Both the position numbers and the translations under genes were made by a program. From Janthinobacterium silvisoli (GTDB lineage Bacteria > Pseudomonadota > Gammaproteobacteria > Burkholderiales > Burkholderiaceae_D), in the NCBI RefSeq assembly GCF_014200725.1, contig NZ_JACHCL010000011.1:1-64000 (forward strand): a stretch of DNA of 64,000 nt, in the 5' to 3' direction. A model generated the notes under the pieces. The model was not told where the DNA came from. It ran no database searches and saw only the letters and a list, made by a program, of their open reading frames with translations. Below are positions 17,305 to 28,999 of this stretch, piece by piece (the stretch's first letter is position 1; every line of letters begins with the position of its first letter).

Positions 17305-19038
17305 TTACTTGGCGGCGGCTGGCGCGTATTTCTTGGTGATCACCCATTGCTGGCCGATCGACAGGACGTTATTGACGACCCAGTACAGTACCAGACCCGA
17401 CGGGAAGAAGAAGAACATCACCGAGAATGCCAAAGGCATGAACAGCATCATCTTCGCTTGCATCGGATCGGCCGGAGCCGGGTTCAGCTTGGTCGTGATA
17501 AACATCGAGATCGCGTACAACACTGGCAGGATACACCATGGGTCATGCTGGGCCAGATCGGTGATCCAGCCTATCCATGGCGCGCCGCGGATTTCCACCG
17601 ACGCGTTCAGCACCCAGTACAGGGCGATAAAGACTGGCATCTGGATCAGGATCGGCAGGCAGCCGCCCAGCGGATTGATCTTTTCAGTCTTGTACAGCTC
17701 CATGGTGGCCTGGTTCATCTTTTGCGGATCGCCTTTATAGCGCTCGCGAATCGCCTGCATCTTCGGCGTGACCAGTTTCATCTTGGCCATGCTGCGGTAG
17801 CCTGCAGCCGACAGCGGGAAGAAGGCCAGCTTGATCAGGATGGTGAAGGCAATAATCGTCCAGCCCCAGTTACCCAGCACGCTGTGGATGTGCTCCATGA
17901 CCCAGAAAATAGGCTTGGCGATGATGGTCAGCCAGCCATAATCCTTGACCAGTTCCAGGCCAGGCGAGACTGGTTCGAGCAAATGGGCGATTTGCGGACC
18001 CGAGTACAGCTTGCTGTCCAGCGCAGCCGAGGCGCCAGGCGCCAGGGTCGGCAGGGATACCACGTTGCCGATCGCGTACAGATTGGTCGACAGTTTCTTG
18101 GTGAAGATATCGCGTGCAATATTTGCTGGCGGTACGAAAGCCGAGACAAAGAAGTGTTGCGAAATAGCAAACCAGCCGCCGTCCGCTTTTTGAGGATGCA
18201 AGCCCTTCATGGCCGCGTCCGTACCTTTTTTCTCATCTTCCAGGGTCGCTTTTTCGATTTTCTCGAACGTCAGCTTTTGGTACTTGTCTTGCGGCGTGTA
18301 CAGGGTTGGGCCCGTGTAGCTGCTATTGAAGAAAGAATCGCCGACAGGTTTATTGCCGTCATGAACCAGTTGCATGTACAACTGTGGCGAGACTGGCGTG
18401 GTGCCCACGTTCGTGACACTATCGCGCACATCGATCACATAATCGCCGCGGGTAAAGGTAAACGTCTTGGTCAGCTTGACGCCGCCTTGCACCGCTTCCA
18501 TCACCAGTTGAATCTGCTTGCCATCACCCAGGGTGCGCACGCCAGGCAATACCGTGAAACCGGTGTTATGCGTAGGGAAAGGACCGCCGACCAGGCCCGA
18601 TTGCGCCACATAAGTATGGTTCGCGCCTTCGTCGAACAGCACTTCATTTTCCTTGCCGGCGTCAGGCTGGCAAGCCTTGAACAGGCCGAAGCAGCCGCCA
18701 AACCAGCCCGGATTGCCCGCGCCCTTGAACTTCAGCAATTCCAGACGCTTGACCTGGGCACCCAGCGTGTCGATATCGACTTTGATGACATCGGTGGTGA
18801 TGGTAATGCGCTCGCTCTTGAAAGCGGCGGGATCAGCGCTATCGCCAGGCGCGCCTGTCGTCACACCGCCGGTCGCCGGCAAAACGGTCGAGGCTGGGGA
18901 AACGGGGGCCTTCGCGGTTTGTTCCGTGTTCGAGGAGAACATCGACGGCTTGCCGTTCGAGATCATCCATTCGTTCCAGAGAATTACCAGCGAGACGGAA
19001 AACACGATCCACAGGATGGTACGTTTATTGATATCCAT
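17305..19038 (-). CDS. yidC: membrane protein insertase YidC
   Basis: Inner-membrane insertase and chaperone (577 aa) for Sec-dependent and independent membrane proteins. It starts with the typical [19 protein letters not shown] transmembrane segment, then has the large periplasmic domain (about 70-350) of Gram-negative YidC and the conserved C-terminal core with [18 protein letters not shown] and [16 protein letters not shown]. The frame extends 11 codons upstream of the ATG used here, but the conserved N-terminus supports 19038. It follows yidD by 11 bp. Confidence 0.97.
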   Translation of the reverse strand: MDINKRTILWIVFSVSLVILWNEWMISNGKPSMFSSNTEQTAKAPVSPASTVLPATGGVTTGAPGDSADPAAFKSERITITTDVIKVDIDTLGAQVKRLELLKFKGAGNPGWFGGCFGLFKACQPDAGKENEVLFDEGANHTYVAQSGLVGGPFPTHNTGFTVLPGVRTLGDGKQIQLVMEAVQGGVKLTKTFTFTRGDYVIDVRDSVTNVGTTPVSPQLYMQLVHDGNKPVGDSFFNSSYTGPTLYTPQDKYQKLTFEKIEKATLEDEKKGTDAAMKGLHPQKADGGWFAISQHFFVSAFVPPANIARDIFTKKLSTNLYAIGNVVSLPTLAPGASAALDSKLYSGPQIAHLLEPVSPGLELVKDYGWLTIIAKPIFWVMEHIHSVLGNWGWTIIAFTILIKLAFFPLSAAGYRSMAKMKLVTPKMQAIRERYKGDPQKMNQATMELYKTEKINPLGGCLPILIQMPVFIALYWVLNASVEIRGAPWIGWITDLAQHDPWCILPVLYAISMFITTKLNPAPADPMQAKMMLFMPLAFSVMFFFFPSGLVLYWVVNNVLSIGQQWVITKKYAPAAAK

Positions 19039-19049
19039 TAGGGTATTTG

Positions 19050-19310
19050 TCAGGAGTGGTTGCAACCGCAAGCGGTCGTTGAAGATTGTTTGCCATCGGC
19101 CGGTGGCACCGGATCGACGCCCCCGTCATTCCAGGGGTGGCAACGGCAGACGCGTTTGGCAGCCAGCAGGCTGCCCTTGGCGGCGCCGTGCACGCGCAAC
19201 GCTTCCATCGCATAGTGCGAACAGCTAGGATAGAAACGGCAATTCTGTCCCAGCACGGGGCTGATCAGTAACTGATAAGCACGCAGCAAGAACAGCAGCA
19301 GGGTTTTCAT
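19050..19310 (-). CDS. yidD: membrane protein insertion efficiency factor YidD
   Basis: Small 86-aa protein with the family core [18 protein letters not shown] and [20 protein letters not shown]. It is membrane-associated through an amphipathic N-terminus and aids YidC-dependent insertion. The ATG overlaps the rnpA stop by 4 nt, and yidC follows directly, as in most proteobacteria. Confidence 0.95.
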   Translation of the reverse strand: MKTLLLFLLRAYQLLISPVLGQNCRFYPSCSHYAMEALRVHGAAKGSLLAAKRVCRCHPWNDGGVDPVPPADGKQSSTTACGCNHS

Positions 19311-19762
19311 GGCACGGACGGTGGTGGCGGTGCAGCGGACGAGCGGGCCTGGGCAGCGACTTGCGCCGCAAACAAGCGGCTCAGTTCATCACGCAGTTCG
19401 GCTTTCAGCCTGGCCGTGGTGGCCGGACCATCCTTGCTGTTGACGGCGCGCGACAGGCGCACCACACAGTCGACCGGCGGCAGCGCGCTGTTGCGAAACA
19501 GCTCGCGCGTCACGCGCTTGATCGTGTTGCGGGTCGCCGCGCGCGGCGCGAAACGCTTGGCCACAACGACGCCCAGCCGCGCATGCGGCAATTGATTATG
19601 TCGGGTGTACAGCACAAAATGCGCTGTTTTTTGCGAAGGGCGCAAACGAAAAACGGATGAAAATTCATCCGTTTTAACGATACGCCGAAAGCGCGCGAAG
19701 TCGTGTGAACCTTCGCGAAAATTGCCGACTGGAGTACAGCTAGCCACGCGATCAGCTGTCAA
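19307..19762 (-). CDS. rnpA: ribonuclease P protein component
   Basis: Protein subunit of RNase P, which matures tRNA 5' ends. The RNR-type motif is present as [15 protein letters not shown], preceded by [10 protein letters not shown]. The C-terminus has an extra Ala/Pro-rich tail. No ATG is available near the N-terminus. TTG at 19762 has AGG about 7 nt upstream and is chosen; TTG at 19768 and a downstream GTG are alternatives. It sits between rpmH and yidD. Confidence 0.93.
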   Translation of the reverse strand: MTADRVASCTPVGNFREGSHDFARFRRIVKTDEFSSVFRLRPSQKTAHFVLYTRHNQLPHARLGVVVAKRFAPRAATRNTIKRVTRELFRNSALPPVDCVVRLSRAVNSKDGPATTARLKAELRDELSRLFAAQVAAQARSSAAPPPPSVP

Positions 19763-19770
19763 CGACAAGC

Positions 19771-19905
19771 CTAGACGGCCAGACGTTTGCGGCCTTTTGC
19801 GCGACGTGCGTTGAGCACATCACGGCCACCACGGGTAGCCATACGAGCGCGGAAGCCGTGCGTACGCTTACGGCGAACGACGGAAGGTTGGTAAGTACGT
19901 TTCAT
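19771..19905 (-). CDS. rpmH: 50S ribosomal protein L34
   Basis: The 44-aa protein [20 protein letters not shown]... is the standard L34 sequence, with [22 protein letters not shown] at the end. The frame is open for 27 codons upstream, but the conserved start is the ATG at 19905. It is the first gene of the minus-strand operon facing away from dnaA. Confidence 0.97.
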   Translation of the reverse strand: MKRTYQPSVVRRKRTHGFRARMATRGGRDVLNARRAKGRKRLAV

Positions 19906-20253
19906 GTTGGTCTCGCTAAAAACAAAAAAAATGCAAAATCGGGTCTGACGTCCCGTCAGTTTTTGGTGCCAATGACAATCGCGCACTTATGCCAAGGCAC
20001 AAGCTGGCCAATCTCATCGCCCGCTGAAACGCGTAGCAAATCTGCTACTGCGTCGTTAATCCACGCTTAGTCCATATTGTCGTTCCAAATGAATAAACAC
20101 GGAATACGGGCGGGGAACCCTGAATTATTCAGCATATGGCCCCCTGTTGTCAAGGATTGCCGTGATCGCCAGGAATTTTCCACGCATCATCATAGGGCGC
20201 TATGCCGCATCAGTGCTCGATAACGGCGAAAAACAGCAAGGATAAGTCGCGTC

Positions 20254-20262
20254 TTATGCACA
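20254..20262 (+). promoter_or_regulatory. DnaA box (TTWTNCACA type)
   Basis: TTATGCACA on the plus strand fits the relaxed consensus and lies 38 bp from the perfect box. Confidence 0.55.
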
Positions 20263-20300
20263 TGCCGTCACGCGCCCCACATAAAAATAAGCGGCGCGCC

Positions 20301-20309
20301 TGTGGATAA
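20301..20309 (-). promoter_or_regulatory. DnaA box
   Basis: Exact TTATCCACA on the minus strand, 127 bp upstream of dnaA; it may serve both origin function and dnaA autoregulation. Confidence 0.7.
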
Positions 20310-20435
20310 CTTTGGCGGTCGGGAGTAGAATAGCGCGTTACGTGTGGCGAGCCCTCGCGCGACGCCGGCCTTGCAACACGGTGAACGCAGGGCAGAATCG
20401 ATACGCCCTCCCACACCTTTTCACATAGACGATTC

Positions 20436-21833
20436 ATGGATAATTTCTGGCAGGCCTGTTCCGCGCAGTTGGAACTGGAGCTGACACCGCAACAATTCAG
20501 TGCGTGGATAAAACCGCTTATCCCTCTCGATTACGAAGAGGGCAAGCTGCGCATTGCTGCGCCCAATCGATTCAAGCTCGATTGGGTCAAGACCCAGTTC
20601 GCCAGCCGCATTACCGCATTGGCCATACAATATTTCGAAGCGCCCACGGACGTGCAGTTCGTGCTCGACCCGCGCCCGGCATTGCCTAAAAAACCAGTTG
20701 CCGCCAGCACCCCGGCCAGCGATCCGAATGGCGGCGCGCCCAGTGCGCGCAGCGCCGTGGAAGCGCCCCCGAGCGTGCCGGAACTGAGCATAGGCGCCGC
20801 CCCGCGCCGTGAGCAAAGCCGCATCAACACCGACCTGACCTTCGACAGCTTCGTCACCGGCAAGGCCAACCAATTGGCACGCGCCGCCGCGATCCAGGTG
20901 GCCAACAATCCGGGCGTGTCCTATAACCCGCTGTTCTTCTACGGCGGCGTGGGCCTCGGTAAAACTCACTTGATCCATGCCATCGGCAACCAGGTGATGG
21001 CCGACAATCCGGGTGCGAAGATACGCTACATCCACGCAGAACAGTATGTTCGCGACGTAGTGACCGCTTACCAACGCAAGGGTTTCGACGACTTCAAGCA
21101 CTACTATCACTCGCTCGACATGCTGTTGATCGATGATATTCAATTCTTCGGCGGCAAGAGCCGCACGCAGGAAGAGTTCTTTTATGCGTTTGAAGCACTG
21201 ATTGCCGCCAAGAAACAGATCATCATCACCTCGGATACCTATCCGAAAGAAATCACCGGCATGGATGACCGCTTGATTTCGCGCTTCGACTCGGGCCTGA
21301 CGGTGGCCATCGAACCGCCGGAACTGGAAATGAGGGTAGCGATCCTGTTGAAAAAAGCCAAGCAGGAAGGCGTGACCTTCTCGGACGACGTGGCCTTCTT
21401 TGTCGCCAAACACTTGCGCTCGAACGTGCGCGAGCTGGAAGGCGCGCTGCGCAAGATCCTGGCCTACTCGCGTTTCCATGGCAAAGACATCACCATCGAT
21501 ATCGTCAAGGAAGCCCTGAAGGACTTGCTGTCGGTACAGAATCGCCAGATTTCCGTGGAAAACATCCAGAAAACGGTGGCCGACTTCTTCAACATCAAGG
21601 TGGCCGACATGTATTCGAAGCGCCGTCCGGCAAATATCGCCCGGCCGCGCCAGATCGCCATGTATTTGGCCAAGGAATTGACGCAAAAGAGCTTGCCAGA
21701 GATCGGCGAACTGTTCGGCGGCCGCGATCACACGACCGTGTTGCACGCGGTGCGCAAGATCGCGCTGGACCGCACAAAAAATCCGGAATGCAACCACGAA
21801 CTGCATGTTCTGGAACAAACGCTAAAAGGCTAA
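20436..21833 (+). CDS. dnaA: chromosomal replication initiator protein DnaA
   Basis: Initiator ATPase (465 aa) that binds DnaA boxes and opens oriC. Domain I is at the N-terminus ([21 protein letters not shown]), followed by a variable Ala/Pro-rich linker (about 80-125). The AAA+ domain has Walker A GGVGLGKT (170-177) and Walker B LLIDDIQF. Domain IV carries the DnaA signature [13 protein letters not shown] and [12 protein letters not shown]. It begins the dnaA-dnaN-gyrB series. Confidence 0.98.
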   Translation: MDNFWQACSAQLELELTPQQFSAWIKPLIPLDYEEGKLRIAAPNRFKLDWVKTQFASRITALAIQYFEAPTDVQFVLDPRPALPKKPVAASTPASDPNGGAPSARSAVEAPPSVPELSIGAAPRREQSRINTDLTFDSFVTGKANQLARAAAIQVANNPGVSYNPLFFYGGVGLGKTHLIHAIGNQVMADNPGAKIRYIHAEQYVRDVVTAYQRKGFDDFKHYYHSLDMLLIDDIQFFGGKSRTQEEFFYAFEALIAAKKQIIITSDTYPKEITGMDDRLISRFDSGLTVAIEPPELEMRVAILLKKAKQEGVTFSDDVAFFVAKHLRSNVRELEGALRKILAYSRFHGKDITIDIVKEALKDLLSVQNRQISVENIQKTVADFFNIKVADMYSKRRPANIARPRQIAMYLAKELTQKSLPEIGELFGGRDHTTVLHAVRKIALDRTKNPECNHELHVLEQTLKG

Positions 21834-21994
21834 AGCACGCTGCTGCAAGACTGGCTCAAATCGTGCTTTACCCTTATTATCTGGAAGAGAGTCCGCGGCC
21901 GATCCGTCGGACTTTGCAGAGCAGCTTCCAGAGCAACATTGTTAAATAAATACGTTAAACTAAGTATTGTTAAACCTATAGATTGAGGATAAAT

Positions 21995-23101
21995 ATGCAA
22001 TTGGTCAAAACCACCCGAGATACCCTTCTCCGGCCACTGCAGATCGTGAGCGGTATTGTCGAGCGTCGGCACACTATGCCGATTCTGGCCAATATCCTCA
22101 TCCGCAAAGACGGTGAAAATGTCTCCTTCCTGTCCACCGACACCGAAGTGCAGATCACCACGCACGCGGAAATCGGTTCGGGCGCCGATGTGACGGGCAC
22201 TACCGTGGCCGCACGCAAGCTGCTGGACATTCTGCGCGCGCTGCCGGAGTCGGGCGACGTCACGATGACCCTGCTGAACAAGCGCCTGACCGTGCAAACG
22301 GGCAAGTCGCGTTTCGCGCTGCAAACCCTGGCAGCGGAAGAGTTTCCAACCGTGCAACAAGCGGAAAGCTATAACGCCACCGTCACCCTGCCCCAAAAAA
22401 CCCTGAAACACCTGTTCAACATGGTGCATTTCTCGATGGCGCAGCAAGACATCCGCTACTATCTGAACGGCTTGCTGCTGGTTCTCGATGGCAATAACGT
22501 GATCGCCGTGGCCACCGATGGCCATCGCCTGGCTTTCTGCCAGGTGGCGACCGAGCAAACTTTTGCGCGCCAGGAAGTCATTATTCCGCGCAAGACCATC
22601 ATCGAACTGCAGCGCCTGCTGGAAGAAAACGATGAACCGGTACAACTGGACATCGCCGCCAACCAGGTGAAACTGACTTTTGCCGACATCGAGCTGATCT
22701 CGAAACTGGTGGAAGGCAAGTTCCCTGACTACACGCGCGTGATTCCAAAGGGCTACAAAAACGACTTCACCATCGGCCGCGATGAACTGCTGCGCTCGCT
22801 GCAACGCGCCGCCATCATGACCAGCGACAAGTTCAAGGGCGTGCGCTGCATCATCACCCCGGGCAGCATGAAGATCAGCTCGACCAATGCCGACCAGGAA
22901 GAAGCGGTCGAGGAACTGGAAATCGACTACGGCGGCGATTCCGTCGATATCGGCTTCAACGTGACGTACTTGCTGGACGTGTTGAACAACCTGAAGTGCG
23001 AGTATGTCAACATCGCGCTGGGCGACTCGAATTCGTCCGCGCTCATTTCGATTCCAGACAATGCCGACTTTAAATATGTCGTCATGCCAATGCGGATCTA
23101 G
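21995..23101 (+). CDS. dnaN: DNA polymerase III subunit beta (sliding clamp)
   Basis: Ring-forming processivity clamp (368 aa) with three repeated clamp domains. It ends in the usual YVVMPMRI, part of the hydrophobic cleft that binds clamp-binding motifs. The ATG at 21995 is chosen because GAGG lies 6-9 nt before it; a TTG four codons upstream overlaps that site. The 161-bp gap after dnaA is AT-rich and may hold a separate dnaN promoter. Confidence 0.97.
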   Translation: MQLVKTTRDTLLRPLQIVSGIVERRHTMPILANILIRKDGENVSFLSTDTEVQITTHAEIGSGADVTGTTVAARKLLDILRALPESGDVTMTLLNKRLTVQTGKSRFALQTLAAEEFPTVQQAESYNATVTLPQKTLKHLFNMVHFSMAQQDIRYYLNGLLLVLDGNNVIAVATDGHRLAFCQVATEQTFARQEVIIPRKTIIELQRLLEENDEPVQLDIAANQVKLTFADIELISKLVEGKFPDYTRVIPKGYKNDFTIGRDELLRSLQRAAIMTSDKFKGVRCIITPGSMKISSTNADQEEAVEELEIDYGGDSVDIGFNVTYLLDVLNNLKCEYVNIALGDSNSSALISIPDNADFKYVVMPMRI

Positions 23102-23131
23102 ATGAGCATCAACGCGGCGCCCACCCTGTGA

Positions 23132-25693
<2,562 letters not shown>

Positions 25694-25712
25694 GCGATAT
25701 TATTGATAGAGG

Positions 25713-25739
25713 GGCGACACGATGTGTCGCCTTTTTTTA
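25713..25739 (+). terminator. rho-independent terminator after gyrB
   Basis: GGCGACAC / GTGTCGCC with a 3-nt loop (GAT) is followed by seven T residues, 20 bp after the gyrB stop. Confidence 0.92.
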
Positions 25740-25917
25740 TCCAATTGAATGGCACGATGACATCCCCCTAACCGATACAATCAAAACGCGACAGCTCTGA
25801 TGGAAATGTCTTGTCTGCTCGTTGAGTCGTCTACATAGCAACCCGAGCTCCGCAAAGAAGAGCTGGGCAAGCTATATTCCGGCAGCATGCTTACCCGAGG
25901 AAAATCTGCACCCCGAG

Positions 25918-28029
25918 TTAACCCGCTGCTTGACGAAAGCCTTCGTCCTCGGCGGTTTTCCTGATCGCAGCCAGCCGTTTCCAATCTTTCTGCAATGCGA
26001 TTTTCATGAACCCCTGAAGAGTGCTTGCCTTTAGGACGAGTGCACGATCCGTCGGTGACAAGTATGCGCTACTCTTTGACCAAGAATAAAGCGACGTCCA
26101 GTAGCCTGATTCAGTCAAGTGCAGCAGCTTGCTCTGCAGGTCGATAGCGTCGTCGACTTGGCCCTGCTTTCTGCCATCTACTTTTTTTTCCTCATGAGAG
26201 TCTTTGGAGATTGCGATGCCGTGAACGGTGCTAGCGTAAGGGATTTCGATCGCAGCGATGGCATCCCAGCACTCTGGGCGCTTGCACCATTCACCGATGT
26301 TCCTGACCCCATTTGGTGGTGAAAGTAAGGTGTTCTGCACTAGCGGGACAATTTCTTCAAGCCTTGCCGCAACTTCCGAACCAGCATCTTGGCTATTCCA
26401 TATACGCTCAAGATCGAGTTCCTCACGCATATTCCTGATGTCATGGAAAAGTTTTGCAATTGTGTAGGTAACAATATTGATTCGATATCCGCCCTCATAC
26501 CATGAGCCGCGGCCGGCATCAACCGTTTCTTCCATTTTCTTCCAGACGAGACACACCGCTGCCATGCTGCGAAAAAAAGATTCGCCGTAGTTGGGACTAA
26601 TACGTTCCCAATGCTCGAACTCGGATATCTCCGCATTCCCGCTGGAGAATGCGCCCGCGAACTTCGTAAAATTCTTCTGCGCACCAAGACTTACCCAGTG
26701 TGGCTTTGTATCCCACGTATGGGCGTACTTAGCCAGATCTGTTTTGCTTATAAGCTGTTCTGCAGGATACTCCCGCTCGAACACCGCTTTCTTGGATTTG
26801 TCGAGATAAAGCTTACCATTCTGGTACTGACCACGGGCCCGCTCGTAGAACCATTTGCTCTGAATACGATGACCGGCACGTGCGGGCGTAAGCAGCCTGC
26901 GCGAAATTTCTTCCATCTTCCTGTGGAACGGATGATTTGAGAAGAAGTCCGCTGCCGCCACCTTGTTCTGAGTGTTGGCGAACTCGGCAATGCTAGGGAT
27001 CAGCTCCTGCGCCCTGTCCGGTAGGACTCTTGTGAGTTTCATCGGCACCGACACGCCTGTCAGACTAAGATGGTCCTTCTTGCGGGCACTAAGTATGCTG
27101 GCCGTGGTCTGGCCTCCATTTACGATTTGCAGGTCCGTCAACCCCGTGATCATTAGCTGGCCATCGCGTGACTCAACCTTTACATCCGAGGCAGTTGCAG
27201 CTATACCGTTGTTATAAGCAAAAAATAGCCCCGGTTCATCTTGTATCGTGGTGCGAATGCCCTTGTTGACTCCACCTTTCATTCCAAGAAAAGCGCGCAC
27301 ATTGCCTTCGAGAAGACGGCTTCCGTAACGTTCAAACATGTCGGCCAGTTGATCTCCTTTTACGACACATAGATAGGAGCAAATATCACCGCTCTGGGCT
27401 GCCTCAAGGCACGGAATTGCTGTGCCTCCAGCCTCTTCAAGATCGATCCTTACTGCTTCGCGTTCGCGCCCGGAGTCATACAACGCGGTCAAGCGGTTTA
27501 AATCCCAGATGTGTCGTTCTACGGGGATTCCTGCAATATCGTCTCTAGCGTCTTCCTTGAAGCGACTACTCAGGGAGAGGTTGCTGAAGATATGGATACG
27601 AATGCGGTTGATCCGGTGTACTTCGCTATTAAGCTGGAGCGCTAGATCATAGGCATCATTTGCGTGAGCAATGCTCTCGTGCAAGCTGTTCTCGACTGCC
27701 TCACGAACAAAATTTTCCACCCACGCGGAAAGCTGATCGACCACGGCGCTTCCAAGCGTCTGCGGCACCGTGATGTCCTCCCACTTTCCGATGACAATAC
27801 CGACGGTGCCGTCGGATTCGTCGACCGGTGTAAAGCCGTGCAGTTTCAGTGTCCTGTTTTTCGTCCCAGACGACTGGTATTCCGCAGACCGGAATTCACC
27901 GAACACGGGGTCTTCTGCGAGTCTGTCGGCTACTTCATGTACGAAGGCCAAGGTATCGACGAGATGCCTAGCAGAGCTTCGTCGTGCCACCATCTGCCTC
28001 AGTTCGCCAAGAAAGTCTTCAGGCTGCAT
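25918..28029 (-). CDS. AIPR family protein (abortive infection phage resistance)
   Basis: Large protein (703 aa) of the AIPR family (Pfam PF10592). The family core is visible as FFAYNNGIAATA (270-281, NNGIA 273-277) followed by the QIVNGGQTTASI block (301-312). The N-terminal 250 residues and C-terminal 350 residues show no motif that could be named. AIPR proteins are named for a link with phage abortive infection; their activity is not settled. It is the last gene of the operon. Its ATG, with GGAG 8 nt upstream, lies inside the end of the nuclease gene (11-nt overlap). It is convergent with gyrB. Confidence 0.85.
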   Translation of the reverse strand: MQPEDFLGELRQMVARRSSARHLVDTLAFVHEVADRLAEDPVFGEFRSAEYQSSGTKNRTLKLHGFTPVDESDGTVGIVIGKWEDITVPQTLGSAVVDQLSAWVENFVREAVENSLHESIAHANDAYDLALQLNSEVHRINRIRIHIFSNLSLSSRFKEDARDDIAGIPVERHIWDLNRLTALYDSGREREAVRIDLEEAGGTAIPCLEAAQSGDICSYLCVVKGDQLADMFERYGSRLLEGNVRAFLGMKGGVNKGIRTTIQDEPGLFFAYNNGIAATASDVKVESRDGQLMITGLTDLQIVNGGQTTASILSARKKDHLSLTGVSVPMKLTRVLPDRAQELIPSIAEFANTQNKVAAADFFSNHPFHRKMEEISRRLLTPARAGHRIQSKWFYERARGQYQNGKLYLDKSKKAVFEREYPAEQLISKTDLAKYAHTWDTKPHWVSLGAQKNFTKFAGAFSSGNAEISEFEHWERISPNYGESFFRSMAAVCLVWKKMEETVDAGRGSWYEGGYRINIVTYTIAKLFHDIRNMREELDLERIWNSQDAGSEVAARLEEIVPLVQNTLLSPPNGVRNIGEWCKRPECWDAIAAIEIPYASTVHGIAISKDSHEEKKVDGRKQGQVDDAIDLQSKLLHLTESGYWTSLYSWSKSSAYLSPTDRALVLKASTLQGFMKIALQKDWKRLAAIRKTAEDEGFRQAAG

Positions 28030-28999
28030 CTTGGGTCTCCAGTATCCTGAATTGCTCGAGCGAGGAGAACAGGATGGAATAACTAACGTCAGGAATCCCG
28101 ACCGGCAGGCTGACCGGAGTAATTCGGGGAAAGGCTGGACCCACAGTATAGAGCCGCATCTCGAGTGTGGAGTACGCTACGCTTCGGTAATATTCGTGTT
28201 CCACATAGCCTGACTCGAGGAGCTTTTCCCGGAACATAGCAGCGCCACCCGGAACAACCGCCAAGAGCTGTTCAATACGCGCCGCAAGCAGGGGCAGTGT
28301 GAGAGCACCGGCTTCCTCCGTCGGTGCCTCCCGCAGTACGTACGTGCGAAGTACCAGCGGCAATAGACAGTCCAGCTGTTCGGCGGAAGAAATACTGACT
28401 GTCAATGCGTTGGCAGATACTGCTTTTACCTCGACCGCATAATTGGAAAACATAAAATCCTGACTTGTACCTCCAGGACCTGTCCAAGCTAATACTGATA
28501 GCAATGGCTTGTCAGGATGGAGTCGGATAAACTCTTCCAGCGCAATTAACTCTCCTATCAAACCCTTAATCTGGAATTTTTGCAGCAGCCCATTTCCACC
28601 GTCCCGGAAAAGCCGCTTCCAAAGCATCAGGCGCTCCCGAAACAGAGCAACAAGGGCCGTTTCACTGGGAATCTCCGCAGCCGCGTCAACCAAGTCTTGG
28701 CACAATCGGCCGAACACGCTTTCGAGTCCTTGGCCTGCCAGCCGCAACCCCATCAGCCATCGACCTGCAGAACGCTGAAAACGTACATAGTCAAGCGCAT
28801 CAGTATCACCATCAATCGATGGAGGAAGTGCGCTCAAGCCGAAGGCGAGCATCGCAAGCCCGCTCCCATCGATAGCGGCATAGATATCGAAGGGGTGATC
28901 CGGATCGAGCCTGACCAGTTTCCACCCGTTGTCATTGGAAGGACTAGTGATAGCCTCGTCCCGGATGGCTCTCCATATATCCTCAATCTTCGTCATCAT
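28019..28999 (-). CDS. PD-(D/E)XK motif protein (DUF4420 type)
   Basis: Probable nuclease subunit, 326 aa from this start. Counted from the longest frame (29017), the PD-(D/E)XK core is E156 in GLIGELIALE, D187 in SQDFMF, then E196-V-K198 in AVEVKA, which is the expected order and spacing for a metal-dependent endonuclease. It fits the family called PD-(D/E)XK motif protein (DUF4420) that accompanies Z1 genes. AGGAG lies 3, 6 and 9 nt before three consecutive ATG codons; the middle one (28999) is used. It overlaps the Z1 stop, so it is probably translationally coupled. The nuclease activity is inferred from the motif alone. Confidence 0.8.
   Translation of the reverse strand: MMTKIEDIWRAIRDEAITSPSNDNGWKLVRLDPDHPFDIYAAIDGSGLAMLAFGLSALPPSIDGDTDALDYVRFQRSAGRWLMGLRLAGQGLESVFGRLCQDLVDAAAEIPSETALVALFRERLMLWKRLFRDGGNGLLQKFQIKGLIGELIALEEFIRLHPDKPLLSVLAWTGPGGTSQDFMFSNYAVEVKAVSANALTVSISSAEQLDCLLPLVLRTYVLREAPTEEAGALTLPLLAARIEQLLAVVPGGAAMFREKLLESGYVEHEYYRSVAYSTLEMRLYTVGPAFPRITPVSLPVGIPDVSYSILFSSLEQFRILETQDAA

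Larger units (their letters stand above)
19906..20435. other. candidate replication origin region (oriC) between rpmH and dnaA
   Basis: This 530-bp gene-free stretch lies between divergent rpmH and dnaA, the usual oriC position in Burkholderiales. It holds a perfect DnaA box on the minus strand (TTATCCACA, 20301-20309), a second match to TTWTNCACA (TTATGCACA, 20254-20262), and a one-mismatch site (TTTTCCACG, 20176-20184). An A-rich stretch lies near 19920-19940. A small hairpin CTGACG/CGTCAG (19945-19959) falls in the probable rpmH leader. Only three boxes are convincing, so the origin call rests mainly on position. Confidence 0.55.

Noticed and set aside
25781-25984. 67-codon frame on the minus strand after gyrB
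   Set aside because: It overlaps the AIPR gene end, has low-complexity Ser/Arg content and no ribosome binding site.
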